64,000 bases of DNA from JAMXLO01 sp963850535. GTDB taxonomy: Bacteria > Pseudomonadota > Alphaproteobacteria > Acetobacterales > Acetobacteraceae. Within the stretch, counting starts at the first letter, position 1. Each line of letters starts with the position of its first letter. The notes beneath the pieces are model-generated. The model searched no databases. It was not told the origin of the DNA and saw nothing but the letters and a program-made list of their open reading frames with translations. The stretch is from positions 62,001-126,000 of the forward strand of contig CAWKMC010000039.1 in NCBI GenBank assembly GCA_963850535.1, in the 5' to 3' direction. Of this stretch, positions 33,313 to 43,024 are shown piece by piece. Made by a program: the position numbers and the translations under genes.

Positions 33313-36300
33313 TCACGCCGGCGCTCCCTCCACGACCGCCATGCTACGCGGCAGGGTGACGACGAATTCGGTGAATGCACCGGGTTCGCTTTCCATCGTC
33401 AGTCGCCCGCCGTGCTGCTGCACGACGATATCGTAGCTGAGCGACAGGCCGAGGCCTGTGCCTTCCCCCGCCGGCTTGGTGGTGAAGAACGGCTCAAAGA
33501 TCCGATCGCGCACCGTTGCGCTGATTCCAATGCCGTTGTCGCGCACCCGGATCTCCACCGCCTCACCCACATTGCGCGTGGTCAGCTCCAGCGTCGGCTC
33601 GAAACCAGAGTTCCCAGCGGCCTCGGCACGCTTATGCGCGGCATAGAAGCCGTTGCCGATCAGGTTCAGCAGCACGCGGGTGATCTCCTGCGGATAGATA
33701 TCGACCATGCCCACCCGCGGATCGAAGCGCGTCTCCATCGTGATGTTGAACCCCGGCGTCGCCGCCCGCGCGCCGTGATACGCAAGGTTCAGTGCCTCCT
33801 CCGCCATTGCATTAAGATCGACCATCCGGTGCTCGCCCGGACCCGAACGCGAATGCAGCAGCATATTTTTCACGATGCTGTCGGCACGCCTGCCGTGCTC
33901 GGCGATCTTCTCCAGATTGCCTTTCAGCGTTGTTGTCAGTTCGTCGATCTCCCTGCGAAGTCCGTCCGCCACCGCGAGCCGCTCCGGCGCCACGGCCTGA
34001 TGCAGTTCGTCCAGCAGATCGACCGACAGCTCGGAGAAATTGTTGACGAAGTTGAGCGGGTTCTTGATCTCGTGCGCGATACCCGCGGTGAGCTGACCCA
34101 GCGAGGCCATCTTCTCCGACTGCACCAGCCGATCCTGCGTGCGCCGCAGATCAGCGAGCGTGGTTTCCGCCTCCACGCGCGCCTGCTGCGCCTCCTGGAA
34201 CAGCCGTGCATTCTCGATCGCCAGCACGCACTGTCCGGCAAATGTCTGCAGCAGCGTCGGCACGGTCGGAGCAAAGCCGCCGATGGCGCGACGTCGTATC
34301 ACCAGCCCGCCCAGCACCTCGTCGTCGCGCAGCAGCGGCACCGCCAGCAGGGCATGGATCCCGTCTTCAACCAGATTGCGTGAGCCGTCGATCTCCTGCG
34401 TCTGGGTCAGGTCAGAGACGTGCAACGGCGCGCGCATGGCCGCGCACCTGCCCAGCGGGGTCTCATCTGCGATGCGGATGCGGCGGTCGCGCAGGACCGC
34501 CACACGCTCTTCACTCATGCCATAAGCAGACTTGGGCACGAACACCTGCGCCGCGTTGTCGAATTCGTAGACTGTGCCCTCGTCTGCGCCTGACAATTGA
34601 ACAGCGCGGCTGATGATGGTGGACAGCATCGTCTCCAGCTCGAGCGAGGAATTCACTGCGCGCAGCACCTCCTCCAGCGCCTGAAGTTCGGCGACCGATC
34701 GGGTGAGCTCGGCGGTGCGTTCTCGCAAGGCTCGGAAGTTGGCGACACTGGTAATAGCGATCACCGCCTGCTCGGCGAACGTTTGCAGCAGCTTGATCTG
34801 ACTATCGGAAAATCCTCCGGCTGGGCTGCCATTCAGCGCAATCGCACCGATGGGCTGGCTGTCGCGCAACAGAGGTATTGCAACAATCGCGCTGCCCCCG
34901 AGATCCCTCGACACTTGTGCAATGTCGGGGTCGGCGGCGATGTTCGGGACATGGATGACACGTCGCTCTAAAATGCAACGTCCCGCCACTGTGCCGCCAT
35001 CGGGGGGGCGCGGAAACTGCGCGGCAAATCTCGCGAGCGATTCTTGATCCAATCCTCCGATGGCCCGCACGTGCAAGAGCGTGCCGTCGAATTCCCACAG
35101 GCCCGAACGCGCTTCGCATAGCTCAGCCGCACGTTCTGCTATCAAATCAAACACAGGCCGCGTATCGTCCGGAGAGTCCGACATAGCCTTCAGCACGTCG
35201 ATGGTCGCAGCCTGCTGTTCGATCCGCTCGCCGTATTCGCTGTTGCGTAGAGCCAGTGCCGCAGTGCGCTCCTGCAATTCCCGATATGTCTCTGCACTTG
35301 AGATAGCAATCACAGCCTGCTCGGCAAAGGTCTTCAGCAGTTCCACCTGTGTCGGAGAAAATTCGCCCGGCCTGTGTCGCCCTATCCCGATGGCACCGAT
35401 CGGCGTGCCGGCACGGAGCAACGGCACCGCAACACGCGGGCCGCCTGCGGTAGTCTCCCGCGCGTAGTGATCGGGATCTACCGACACGTCTGGCACCTGC
35501 ACGACATCGCGCGCCAGGATCGCCCGTCCGAACATTGTCGCTCTGCTGATCGGCCGCGGAAACTCGGCCTCATACTCCCGGTTAAAAGATCCACTATACG
35601 TTTGTAGATGCAGCATATCGCCATCGAGCAGGGCCAACGTCGCACCATCAGCTTCGCAGAATGCCTGTGCCCGTTCCACAATAAGCCGGAAGACCGGATG
35701 TGCATCGCCAGGCGAAGCCGACATAACTTTCAGTACGTCAATGGTCGCAGCCTGCTGCTCGATCCGCTCGCCGTATTCGCTGTTGCGCCTCGCCAGCTCT
35801 TCGGTCCGTTGGCGAAGCTCCGTCAGCAGCCGCGCATTCTCCATCGCAATGACGGCCTGGGCGGCGAAATTCTCAAGCAGGGCGATCTCTTTCTCGGAGA
35901 ATGGGCGTACCTCGCTGCGAGCCGAGGCTATCATTCCAAGAAGAGCATCGTCCCGACGCAGCGGAATGCACAGCAATGTGCGGGCAGCCGAAATTTCCGC
36001 GGCGGTCTGTGTGATCGAGTAGTCAGTCTCTGCCAGATCGCGTATATGGCTGTAACGACGACCTTCGATCAGCGGTCGCGTGGCCGGATTATCGGAGGCG
36101 GGATATCCCTGACGCAGCATATCGACGAAGTCGTCAGGCAATCCACGAGCCGCTACCGCCCAGAAACGCTCACCATCGTAAAGTTCCAAGCTGCCCTGCG
36201 CGATGTGGCAAAGACTATGCGCTTTTTCCAGTATCGCATCGAACACCGGCACAAGGTTCCCAGGCGAGGAATTGATGACCCCCAACACCTCGGCCGTCGC

Positions 36301-36762
36301 AGTCTGCCGTTCCAACGCTTCGCGCGTTTCGGTCAGCAGCCGCGCGTTCTCCATCGCGATCACGGCCTGGGCGGCGAAGTTCTCCAGCAGAGCGATCTGC
36401 TTGTCGGAGAAAGCCTTCACCTCTTGTCGGTAAACCGAGACGAATCCGAGCAGAGTCTCGTCCTTGCACAGCGGCACCGTCAGGATGGTGCGCACACCCC
36501 CAAGCTCGACCATCGCTTTCACGAAGGGGTTGCCGCTGCGATACATGTCTTCGGCCATCAGATCGAGGGCCTGCATGGTCTGCCTGGTCTCCATCGCCCG
36601 CGCCAGCCTGCTGCCTGGTGCCGGCTTCAGTGGTGTCTCGGCCCTGAAGGCTGCGAATGCCGGAGGCAGTCCGCGCTGCGCCGTGCAGACGAACTGCTCA
36701 CCATCATAAACGTAGAATGACCCGAACGCCGCGCTGCATAGCCGCATCGCCTTTTCCAGCAT
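33313..36762 (-). CDS. Giant multi-GAF sensor histidine kinase, C-terminal fragment with kinase core
   Basis: This 1149-residue frame carries the last five GAF modules and the kinase. Two GAF units use the linker TETREALE(R)QTATAEVLGVI, two use the variant RNSEYGERIEQQAATIDVLK, and one diverged GAF (EEVLRAVNSSLELETML) adjoins the kinase. The dimerisation/phosphoacceptor motif is SLGQLTAGIAHEIKNPLNFV with His897 of this fragment (codon 34072-34074). The ATPase has RVLLNLIGNGFYAA (N), VRDNGIGI (G1) and FEPFFTTKPAGEGTGLGLS (F/G2). The visible ATG at 36762 is internal to a GAF domain. The true N-terminus lies far upstream, joined through a +1 shift at about 36766-36768, where GAACTCG stands for an expected six bases. 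No response regulator follows. Confidence 0.9.
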   Translation of the reverse strand: MLEKAMRLCSAAFGSFYVYDGEQFVCTAQRGLPPAFAAFRAETPLKPAPGSRLARAMETRQTMQALDLMAEDMYRSGNPFVKAMVELGGVRTILTVPLCKDETLLGFVSVYRQEVKAFSDKQIALLENFAAQAVIAMENARLLTETREALERQTATAEVLGVINSSPGNLVPVFDAILEKAHSLCHIAQGSLELYDGERFWAVAARGLPDDFVDMLRQGYPASDNPATRPLIEGRRYSHIRDLAETDYSITQTAAEISAARTLLCIPLRRDDALLGMIASARSEVRPFSEKEIALLENFAAQAVIAMENARLLTELRQRTEELARRNSEYGERIEQQAATIDVLKVMSASPGDAHPVFRLIVERAQAFCEADGATLALLDGDMLHLQTYSGSFNREYEAEFPRPISRATMFGRAILARDVVQVPDVSVDPDHYARETTAGGPRVAVPLLRAGTPIGAIGIGRHRPGEFSPTQVELLKTFAEQAVIAISSAETYRELQERTAALALRNSEYGERIEQQAATIDVLKAMSDSPDDTRPVFDLIAERAAELCEARSGLWEFDGTLLHVRAIGGLDQESLARFAAQFPRPPDGGTVAGRCILERRVIHVPNIAADPDIAQVSRDLGGSAIVAIPLLRDSQPIGAIALNGSPAGGFSDSQIKLLQTFAEQAVIAITSVANFRALRERTAELTRSVAELQALEEVLRAVNSSLELETMLSTIISRAVQLSGADEGTVYEFDNAAQVFVPKSAYGMSEERVAVLRDRRIRIADETPLGRCAAMRAPLHVSDLTQTQEIDGSRNLVEDGIHALLAVPLLRDDEVLGGLVIRRRAIGGFAPTVPTLLQTFAGQCVLAIENARLFQEAQQARVEAETTLADLRRTQDRLVQSEKMASLGQLTAGIAHEIKNPLNFVNNFSELSVDLLDELHQAVAPERLAVADGLRREIDELTTTLKGNLEKIAEHGRRADSIVKNMLLHSRSGPGEHRMVDLNAMAEEALNLAYHGARAATPGFNITMETRFDPRVGMVDIYPQEITRVLLNLIGNGFYAAHKRAEAAGNSGFEPTLELTTRNVGEAVEIRVRDNGIGISATVRDRIFEPFFTTKPAGEGTGLGLSLSYDIVVQQHGGRLTMESEPGAFTEFVVTLPRSMAVVEGAPA

Positions 36763-38182
36763 CGAGTTCGAACACCGGCGCGAGGCTGCCCGGCGAAGAA
36801 TTGATCACCTGCAGCACCTCGGCGGTCGCCGTCTGCTGCTCCAATGCCTCGCGTGTCTCGGTGATCAGCCGGGCGTTCTCCATCGCGATGACCGCCTGCG
36901 CAGCAAAGCTCTCGATGAGAACAATCTCCCTCTCGGAGAATGGACGCACCTCCCGCCGATTTGCCGTAATCACGCCAAGCAGCTGGTCATCGCGGCGCAG
37001 CGGCACGGCAAGCTGTGTCCGAATTCCGCTGGTCTCAACCAGCGCACGTGGCACCGGATCTGCGGGGTTTTGGACCGCAACTTCCGCCATATCATGGATA
37101 TGAAGAAACCGTTCGCCGCGTACCAACCTTCCAAACCCGAAACCCGGACGAATGCCGCGCCGAACACTTTCGGAATCGGCCAGGCGATGGCCGTGTACCG
37201 CCACCGGCCAGAAGAGTTCGCCATCATAGGTCAGCAGCACCCCGTATTCTGCTCCGCAGATGGTGTGCGCCTTCTCCAGGATCGCATTGAACACCGGCAC
37301 AAGATCGCCAGGCGACGAATTGATGACCTGCAGCACCTCGGCCGTTGCGGTCTGCTGTTCCAGCGCCTCGCGCGTCTCGGTGATCAACCGCGCATTCTCC
37401 ATCGCGATGACCGCCTGTGCGGCGAAGTTCTCCAGCAGCCCGATCTGCTTGTCGGTGAACGCCCTGACTTCCTGGCGATAGATCGTCATGCTGCCGAGCA
37501 ACGCGTCATCCTTGCGGAGAGCCACCTGCAGCGCGCTGCGCGCGCCTCCGAGATCAACCAGTGCCCGCCGGTTCGGGTCACCCTCTCGATAGGCGTCCTC
37601 GGCTTTAAGGTCGATGTTGTGGATAAGCCGCTCGCCGGCCATCATGCGCCCCGGTGCTGTCTTCGGCCCGTAGACAGGGGGGTTATTCATGCGAAACCTT
37701 GCATACTCCGGCGGAACTCCTCGCGTGGCCGCGGTTCGCAGCGTAGTGCCGTCGAAGGTTGCGAGTGCGCCGAAAGTGGCGTCGCACAGCCGCATCGCTT
37801 TCTCCAGCATCGCGTCAAAGACCGGAGCGAGGTCGCCCGGAGAAGAATTGATCACCTGCAGCACTTCAGCGGTCGCCGTCTGCTGCTCCAGTGCTTCGCG
37901 CGTCTCGGTGATCAGCCGTGCATTCTCCATCGCAATGACCGCCTGTGCGGCGAAGTTCATCACCAGCGCGATCTTCTTTCTCGGAAAAGGCGTTAACCTC
38001 TCGACGGAAAATGACGAGATAGCCCAGAAGGGTGGCTTCTTGGCGGAGACCGACGAATAGCGCGCTGCGGGCACCGATCTGGTCCACAAACGCGACAGTG
38101 GTTCTATCGCCGGCACGGTAAATATCCTGATCCGTCGCATCAAGGACGTGGATGAACGACTTACCGTCGGCGATCCGGCCAC
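36704..38182 (-). CDS. Giant multi-GAF sensor kinase, middle fragment (two to three GAF modules)
   Basis: This 492-codon frame contains two complete GAF modules (FDAMLEKAMRLCDATFGALA onward and FNAILEKAHTICGAEYGVLL onward), and it opens inside a third. Its first ~65 residues, down to FSVERLTPFPRKK, are out-of-frame sequence before KIALVMNFAAQAVIAMENAR restores the family pattern. At its 3' end, PVFELDAGKGDAAMQRG is out of frame and the true path shifts to MLEKAMRLCSAAFG in the downstream fragment. Module linkers are ITETREALEQQTATAEVLQ. The segment between about 37975 and 38247 is read in a third frame, so two single-base insertions flank it. Best treated as part of one gene spanning 33313-43798. 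Confidence 0.8.
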   Translation of the reverse strand: MAGSPTVSRSSTSLMRRIRIFTVPAIEPLSRLWTRSVPAARYSSVSAKKPPFWAISSFSVERLTPFPRKKIALVMNFAAQAVIAMENARLITETREALEQQTATAEVLQVINSSPGDLAPVFDAMLEKAMRLCDATFGALATFDGTTLRTAATRGVPPEYARFRMNNPPVYGPKTAPGRMMAGERLIHNIDLKAEDAYREGDPNRRALVDLGGARSALQVALRKDDALLGSMTIYRQEVRAFTDKQIGLLENFAAQAVIAMENARLITETREALEQQTATAEVLQVINSSPGDLVPVFNAILEKAHTICGAEYGVLLTYDGELFWPVAVHGHRLADSESVRRGIRPGFGFGRLVRGERFLHIHDMAEVAVQNPADPVPRALVETSGIRTQLAVPLRRDDQLLGVITANRREVRPFSEREIVLIESFAAQAVIAMENARLITETREALEQQTATAEVLQVINSSPGSLAPVFELDAGKGDAAMQRGVRVILRL

Positions 38183-41100
38183 TTGGCGCGCCCTTCGCGG
38201 GAGGTATCGGGTCTCGAAACAAATCCACCATCGCCGGGGTCATTCCGGTACGCAGCGACGAAGTGGGCGAGTTGTCCGTCGTATGTGAAGAGAGCCCCAA
38301 ACGCGGACTGGCAGTGGCGAACCGCCTTTTCCAAGATTGCATCAAATACCGGCGCAGGATCGCCGGGCGATGCATTGATGACCTGCAGCACTTCGGCCGT
38401 AGCGGTCTGCTGCTCCAGTGCTTCGCGCGTCTCTGTCAGGAGCCGCGTATTCTCGATCGCGATCACCGCTTGCGCCGCAAAGTTTTGCAAGAGCGCGATC
38501 TCTTTCTCGGCGAAGGGCCGTAGTTCCTTGCGGTAGGCAGTGATGTAGCCCAATAGGGCATTATCCTTGCGCAACGGCACGAAAAGGACCGTGCGCAGTC
38601 CGAATTGCGCACCGGCTTGCGCCCTCGGATCGTCTGGCCGCTCCCGAGCGACTTCAAGCAAATCGGTGATTTGCACGATTGGCTCGCCAGCAAGCAGGTG
38701 CGTAAGCGGAGAATGCGGCGGAGGCACGAACGGCTGGCGCAGCAGCTCCGCGAATGGGCCCGAGACGCCCCGCATCGCAACGGCGCGGAATTTGCCGTCC
38801 TCATGGAGCTCCAACTCGCCGAGGGCGATGTCGCACAATCCGTGCGCCTTTTCCAAAATCGCGTCGAATACCGGCGTCAGATCGCCCGGGGAGCTGTTGA
38901 TGACGCCCAACACCTCTGCCGTCGCGGTCTGCTGCTCCAGCGCCTCGCGCGTCTCGGTCAAGAGCCGTGCGTTCTCCATCGCGATCACCGCCTGCGCGGC
39001 GAAGTTCTGCAACAGGGCGATTTGCTTATCGGTGAACGGGCTGACTTCCTGTCGATAAAGTGTGATCGCTCCGAGTGTAGCCGCATCTTTGCGCAACGGC
39101 GTTATGACGACGCTGCGGGCACCGGCTAAATCAACAATAGCCCGGGCCAGCGAATCACCGGCCTGATACGGTGCGTACTCGGTCAGGTCAGCAATCGCAA
39201 ACGTATCTTCTCCATGCATAATTCGAGCTGGACCGGATCCAGGGCTGGGACGGAATGGAACTCGGCACAGCTCAGCATAAGCTTCTGGCACCTGGTGGAG
39301 CGCACCTGCACGAGCAAGCTCACCGTCAAAATCCCAAAGAATCCCAAAGCTCGCATGGCAGAGGCTAGTCGCGCGCTCTAGCATTGCGTCGAACACCGGC
39401 GCGAGATCGCCGGGCGATGCATTGATGACCTGCAAGACCTCGGCGGTCGCGGTCTGCTGCTCCAGCGCCTCGCGCGTCTCGGTGATCAGCCGCGCGTTCT
39501 CCATCGCGATCACTGCCTGCGCCGCGAAGTTTTGCAACAGGGCGATCTGCTTGTCGGAGAACTTGCGAACCTCCTGACGATACGCGGTGATGTAGCCCAG
39601 CAGCGCTGCACCTCGGCGGAGCGCTACGTACAGTATCGTTCGGGCTCCTTCCAATTCAGCGGCGGCGCGAGGCATCGGAAAATGCAGCGTCCTGCAGTCC
39701 AGGATCTCTATCAAGTTCTCCCCGGCGACCAGCCGCTGTGGCGGCGAGCCTGCCGGATTGTGGTCTTCACGCGCTTCTCGCAGCATCTCCTCATAATGTT
39801 CGGACAATCCTCGCACAGCGACGGTATGGAAATGCTCCCCGTCGTAAGTGACCAAAGAACCCTTGGCTGCACCACAGAGGAGGTGTGCTTTCTCTAAGAT
39901 CGCATCGAACACCGGCTCAAGGTTGCCGGGTGACGCATTGATGACCTGCAGCACCTCCGCCGTCGCAGTCTGCTGCTCCAGTGCCTCACGCGTCTCGGTC
40001 AACAGCCGCGCATTCTCCATCGCGATCACCGCTTGCGCCGCGAAGTTCTCCAGCAGCGCGATCTCTTTGTCCGAGAATGGCCGGACTTCTGGGCGGTTCG
40101 CACTGATAAAGCCGAGCAGAGCACCATCCTTGCGCAGTGGAACAAACAAAATAGTCCGCACGTCTGCGTATTCCACCAATGCACGCAATATCAGGGCGTC
40201 GGGCTTTATCTCTATCGCTTTGATATCTTCGATCTGGCGGAAGCGCGCCCCCTCTAGCAGCTCCAGTGTATATGGATTGGGAGGGAAGGGATGCTGCATG
40301 AGCGAGGCAACCTGCTCGGGGAAACCATGTGTTGCCAACGCGTGAAAATACCCGTCTCGATAGATCGCTAGGTTACCAACCGTCGCGCCGCACAGACTGT
40401 GCGCCTTATCGAGTATGGCATCGAAAACGGGCAGGAGATCGCCGGGAGAGGCATTGATGACCTGCAGCACCTCTGCGGTCGCGATCTGCTGCTCCAGTGC
40501 CTCACGCGTCTCGGTCAGCAGCCGCGCATTCTCTATCGCGATCACCGCCTGCGCAGCAAAGTTCTGCAGCAGCGATATCTCCTTGCCGGAAAACGATCGC
40601 ACTTCTTGCCGGTAGATGGTGAGCATGCCAAGCAGCGCATCGTCCTTGCGCAGGGCGACCGCGAGGTGACTCCGCGCCCCACCGAGATCGACGATGGCCC
40701 GGCGATACGGGTCGCCATCGCGGTAAGGAGCCTCCTCCTTGAGGTCGAGATTGTGCACTACATTTTCGCCGGCCAAGATTTGTGCCGGTGCGGTGCCCGA
40801 GCCCAGCCCGGCAGGATTACCCGCGCGAAACTCGGCAAACGCCGCCGGAACGCCGCGCATCGCTGCCCCGTGGAAGATTTGGCCGTCGAATACATTGAGG
40901 ATGCCGAAGGCGCCGCCGCAAAGGTGCAACGCCTTTTCGAGCATGCAGTCGAACACCGGCGCGAGTTCGCCGGGCGAGGAATTGATGACCTGCAACACCT
41001 CGGCAGTCGCGGTCTGCTGCTCCAGCGCCTCGCGCGTCTCGTTGACCAGCCGCGCATTCTCCATTGCGATTACCGCCTGCGCAGCGAAGCTCTCCAGGAG

Positions 41101-42110
41101 TGTGATTTGCCTATGGGAGAACGCGCGCACGTCTTGGCGGTAAACCGAGACAATACCAAGCACTATGTCGTCCTTGATGAGCGGTACCGTCAGTATCGTG
41201 CGCACGCCGCCGAGGTCTACCATTGCGCGAACGCCAGCAACCCCGCGCCGGTAGCTTTCGTGCGCCTTCATGTCAACGACCTGAAGCGGCTTTCGCGTTG
41301 CTAGGATGGTAGCTGGTCCGCCACCTGTTGTTGGCAGCGGTGGGTTCTCCTCTCTAAAGGCCGCATAAGCGGGGGGCACACCGCGATGAGCAGCAGATTG
41401 GAAGCGCTCACCGTCGTAGGTGTAGAGCGAGCCGAACGCTGCTTCGCATAGTCGCATCGCCCTTTCCAGTATCGCCTCGAACACCGGCCCGAGATCGCCG
41501 GGCGATGTGTTGATCACCTGCAGCACTTCCGCGGTCGCCGTCTGCTGCTCCAGTGCTTCGCGCGTCTCGGTCAGCAGCCGCGCATTCTCCATCGCGATCA
41601 CCGCTTGCGCGGCGAAGTTTTGCAGCAGCGAGGTCTGCTTGTCAGAGAACGGTCGGACTTCTCGACGGTAGATGTTGATCATGCCGAGCAGGGTGTCGTT
41701 ACGCCGAAGAGCGATCCCAACCGCCGTACGTGCGCCGCTCTGATCCGCAAGCGAACGAGATGTCTGGTTGCCAGACCGATACATTTCATCCGCATTTAAG
41801 TCTAAGATATGGACAAGCGTTTCGCCGCGCACAAGCCTTTCCGTATTCATGCCCGGGACTGGACGAAACGGTTCTCGTAACAGGTTCACGAAACCTTGGG
41901 GTGATCCGCGATGTGTAGAGACGTGAAAGAATTCACCGTCGTAAGTGGCAAGGAGGCCAAACGAAGACTCGCAAAGATCCAACGCCTTATCCAGCAACGC
42001 ATCGAACACCGGCGCGAGATCACCGGGCGACGCGTTGATGACCTGCAACACCTCGGCAGTCGCGGTCTGCTGCTCCAGCGCCTCGCGCGTCTCGGTGATG
42101 AGCCTCGCGT
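36800..42110. repeat. Tandem GAF-module DNA repeat, period about 525 bp
   Basis: The module linker (plus strand CTCCAG-GCCTCGCGCGTCTCGGT or close variants) recurs near 36850, 37372, 37898, 38424, 38947, 39471, 39998, 40507, 41033, 41563 and 42084, that is every 509-530 bases. The linker DNA is almost identical while the GAF cores diverge. This pattern fits repeated unequal recombination or conversion between modules. Confidence 0.85.
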
Positions 42111-43011
42111 TCTCCATTGCGATCGCGGCCTGGTCCGCGAAGCTTTGCAACAGGTGCTGCTCGACCGGCGCGAACGGTCGCAGGACATCGCGATAAACAG
42201 TCAGCACACCGATCGCGCGGCTTTCGGTCCTCAGTGGCGTACAGATCATCGTGCGGATTCCGGCGCTGCGTGCTACCGGCGGCCCGGGCCAATCCGCAAT
42301 GTCAGGATCGAGATGATCGAGGTCCGCAAGATGGATTTGCCGATTCTCGCGAACCACCGTGCCGGGCAGATTGCGGCCGGCAACCGTTGGGCGCTTCGTC
42401 GCATCATCCCAGAGGCTGGCGCCGACATGTTCTGCTCCTGCTCCGACGCTGACCGACCATTTGAATTCACCGTCTTCGGCGATCCGGAAAGAGGCACCGA
42501 TTGCACCGAACAACCGTATTGTGGTCTCGGCGATCTTGCGCAGCGTCCCATCGGCGTCGCCGGGCGCAGCGGCAATGGTGTGCAGAATGTCGGATGTCGC
42601 GGTCTGCCGTTCGAGCGCTTCCCGCGTCTCGGTCAGCAGCCGTGTGTTCTCGATCGCGATCACCGCCTGATCGGCGAAGGTTCTGACCAGCTCGATCTGC
42701 CGGTCGGTGAACGGCTCGACCCGCTGGCGCGCGAGCACCATGACTCCCACGGTCTCACCGTCACGCAGCAATGGTACGCCCAGCGATGTCCGCACCTTAC
42801 CCAGTTTGATCGGCCCGTCGGGATACCCTGGAACCGCCGCAACATCGTGAATATGCGCTGGCTGGCGCTCGCACCATGCTCTGTCTGCGACGCTTGGTGA
42901 GCGGGGGTCCATAGGGAAGGCGCCACGATTTGCCAGATAAGCCTCGTAGTCTGGCGGGAAGCCGAAATTTGCGGCCAAACGCGCAAACTCGCCCTCGCGT
43001 CGCGCGATCAC
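38161..43011 (-). CDS. Giant multi-GAF sensor kinase, large middle fragment (about nine GAF modules)
   Basis: A single 1616-codon frame. It contains most of GAF2 (EFARLAANFGFPPDYEAYL), a diverged GAF3 (SFRIAEDGEFKWSVSVGAG) and GAF4 to GAF10, with the beginning of GAF11 (QSAFGALFTYDGQLAHFVAA). Each module is about 175 residues and ends ALLGFI(S/T)-(A/V)YRQEVR-FSDKQIALLQNF, AAQAVIAMENARLLTETREA, then LEQQTATAEVLQVINASPGD before the next one. GAF domains bind small molecules, nucleotides or tetrapyrroles; no ligand can be deduced. The frame begins inside GAF2, so its ATG is not the true start, and it ends out of frame after 38247 (RNDPGDGGFVSRPDTS). DNA-level identity between modules makes misassembly possible. 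Confidence 0.85.
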   Translation of the reverse strand: MIARREGEFARLAANFGFPPDYEAYLANRGAFPMDPRSPSVADRAWCERQPAHIHDVAAVPGYPDGPIKLGKVRTSLGVPLLRDGETVGVMVLARQRVEPFTDRQIELVRTFADQAVIAIENTRLLTETREALERQTATSDILHTIAAAPGDADGTLRKIAETTIRLFGAIGASFRIAEDGEFKWSVSVGAGAEHVGASLWDDATKRPTVAGRNLPGTVVRENRQIHLADLDHLDPDIADWPGPPVARSAGIRTMICTPLRTESRAIGVLTVYRDVLRPFAPVEQHLLQSFADQAAIAMENARLITETREALEQQTATAEVLQVINASPGDLAPVFDALLDKALDLCESSFGLLATYDGEFFHVSTHRGSPQGFVNLLREPFRPVPGMNTERLVRGETLVHILDLNADEMYRSGNQTSRSLADQSGARTAVGIALRRNDTLLGMINIYRREVRPFSDKQTSLLQNFAAQAVIAMENARLLTETREALEQQTATAEVLQVINTSPGDLGPVFEAILERAMRLCEAAFGSLYTYDGERFQSAAHRGVPPAYAAFREENPPLPTTGGGPATILATRKPLQVVDMKAHESYRRGVAGVRAMVDLGGVRTILTVPLIKDDIVLGIVSVYRQDVRAFSHRQITLLESFAAQAVIAMENARLVNETREALEQQTATAEVLQVINSSPGELAPVFDCMLEKALHLCGGAFGILNVFDGQIFHGAAMRGVPAAFAEFRAGNPAGLGSGTAPAQILAGENVVHNLDLKEEAPYRDGDPYRRAIVDLGGARSHLAVALRKDDALLGMLTIYRQEVRSFSGKEISLLQNFAAQAVIAIENARLLTETREALEQQIATAEVLQVINASPGDLLPVFDAILDKAHSLCGATVGNLAIYRDGYFHALATHGFPEQVASLMQHPFPPNPYTLELLEGARFRQIEDIKAIEIKPDALILRALVEYADVRTILFVPLRKDGALLGFISANRPEVRPFSDKEIALLENFAAQAVIAMENARLLTETREALEQQTATAEVLQVINASPGNLEPVFDAILEKAHLLCGAAKGSLVTYDGEHFHTVAVRGLSEHYEEMLREAREDHNPAGSPPQRLVAGENLIEILDCRTLHFPMPRAAAELEGARTILYVALRRGAALLGYITAYRQEVRKFSDKQIALLQNFAAQAVIAMENARLITETREALEQQTATAEVLQVINASPGDLAPVFDAMLERATSLCHASFGILWDFDGELARAGALHQVPEAYAELCRVPFRPSPGSGPARIMHGEDTFAIADLTEYAPYQAGDSLARAIVDLAGARSVVITPLRKDAATLGAITLYRQEVSPFTDKQIALLQNFAAQAVIAMENARLLTETREALEQQTATAEVLGVINSSPGDLTPVFDAILEKAHGLCDIALGELELHEDGKFRAVAMRGVSGPFAELLRQPFVPPPHSPLTHLLAGEPIVQITDLLEVARERPDDPRAQAGAQFGLRTVLFVPLRKDNALLGYITAYRKELRPFAEKEIALLQNFAAQAVIAIENTRLLTETREALEQQTATAEVLQVINASPGDPAPVFDAILEKAVRHCQSAFGALFTYDGQLAHFVAAYRNDPGDGGFVSRPDTSREGRAKWPDRRR

Positions 43012-43024
43012 CGCCTGGTCGGCA

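Noticed and set aside
32375..33316. N-terminally extended LLM oxidoreductase starting at 33316
   Set aside because: The additional 40 residues translate the palindromic repeat, and a strong GGAGGAGG box precedes the internal ATG at 33196.
36800..42110. CRISPR-like regular repeats
   Set aside because: The repeats are coding, about 525 bases apart and encode kinase linkers; spacing and unit size do not fit CRISPR.
35608..43000. Several plus-strand frames of 300 or more codons across the GAF region
   Set aside because: They repeat with the GAF period and are the antisense of the modules; no independent start signals or motifs.
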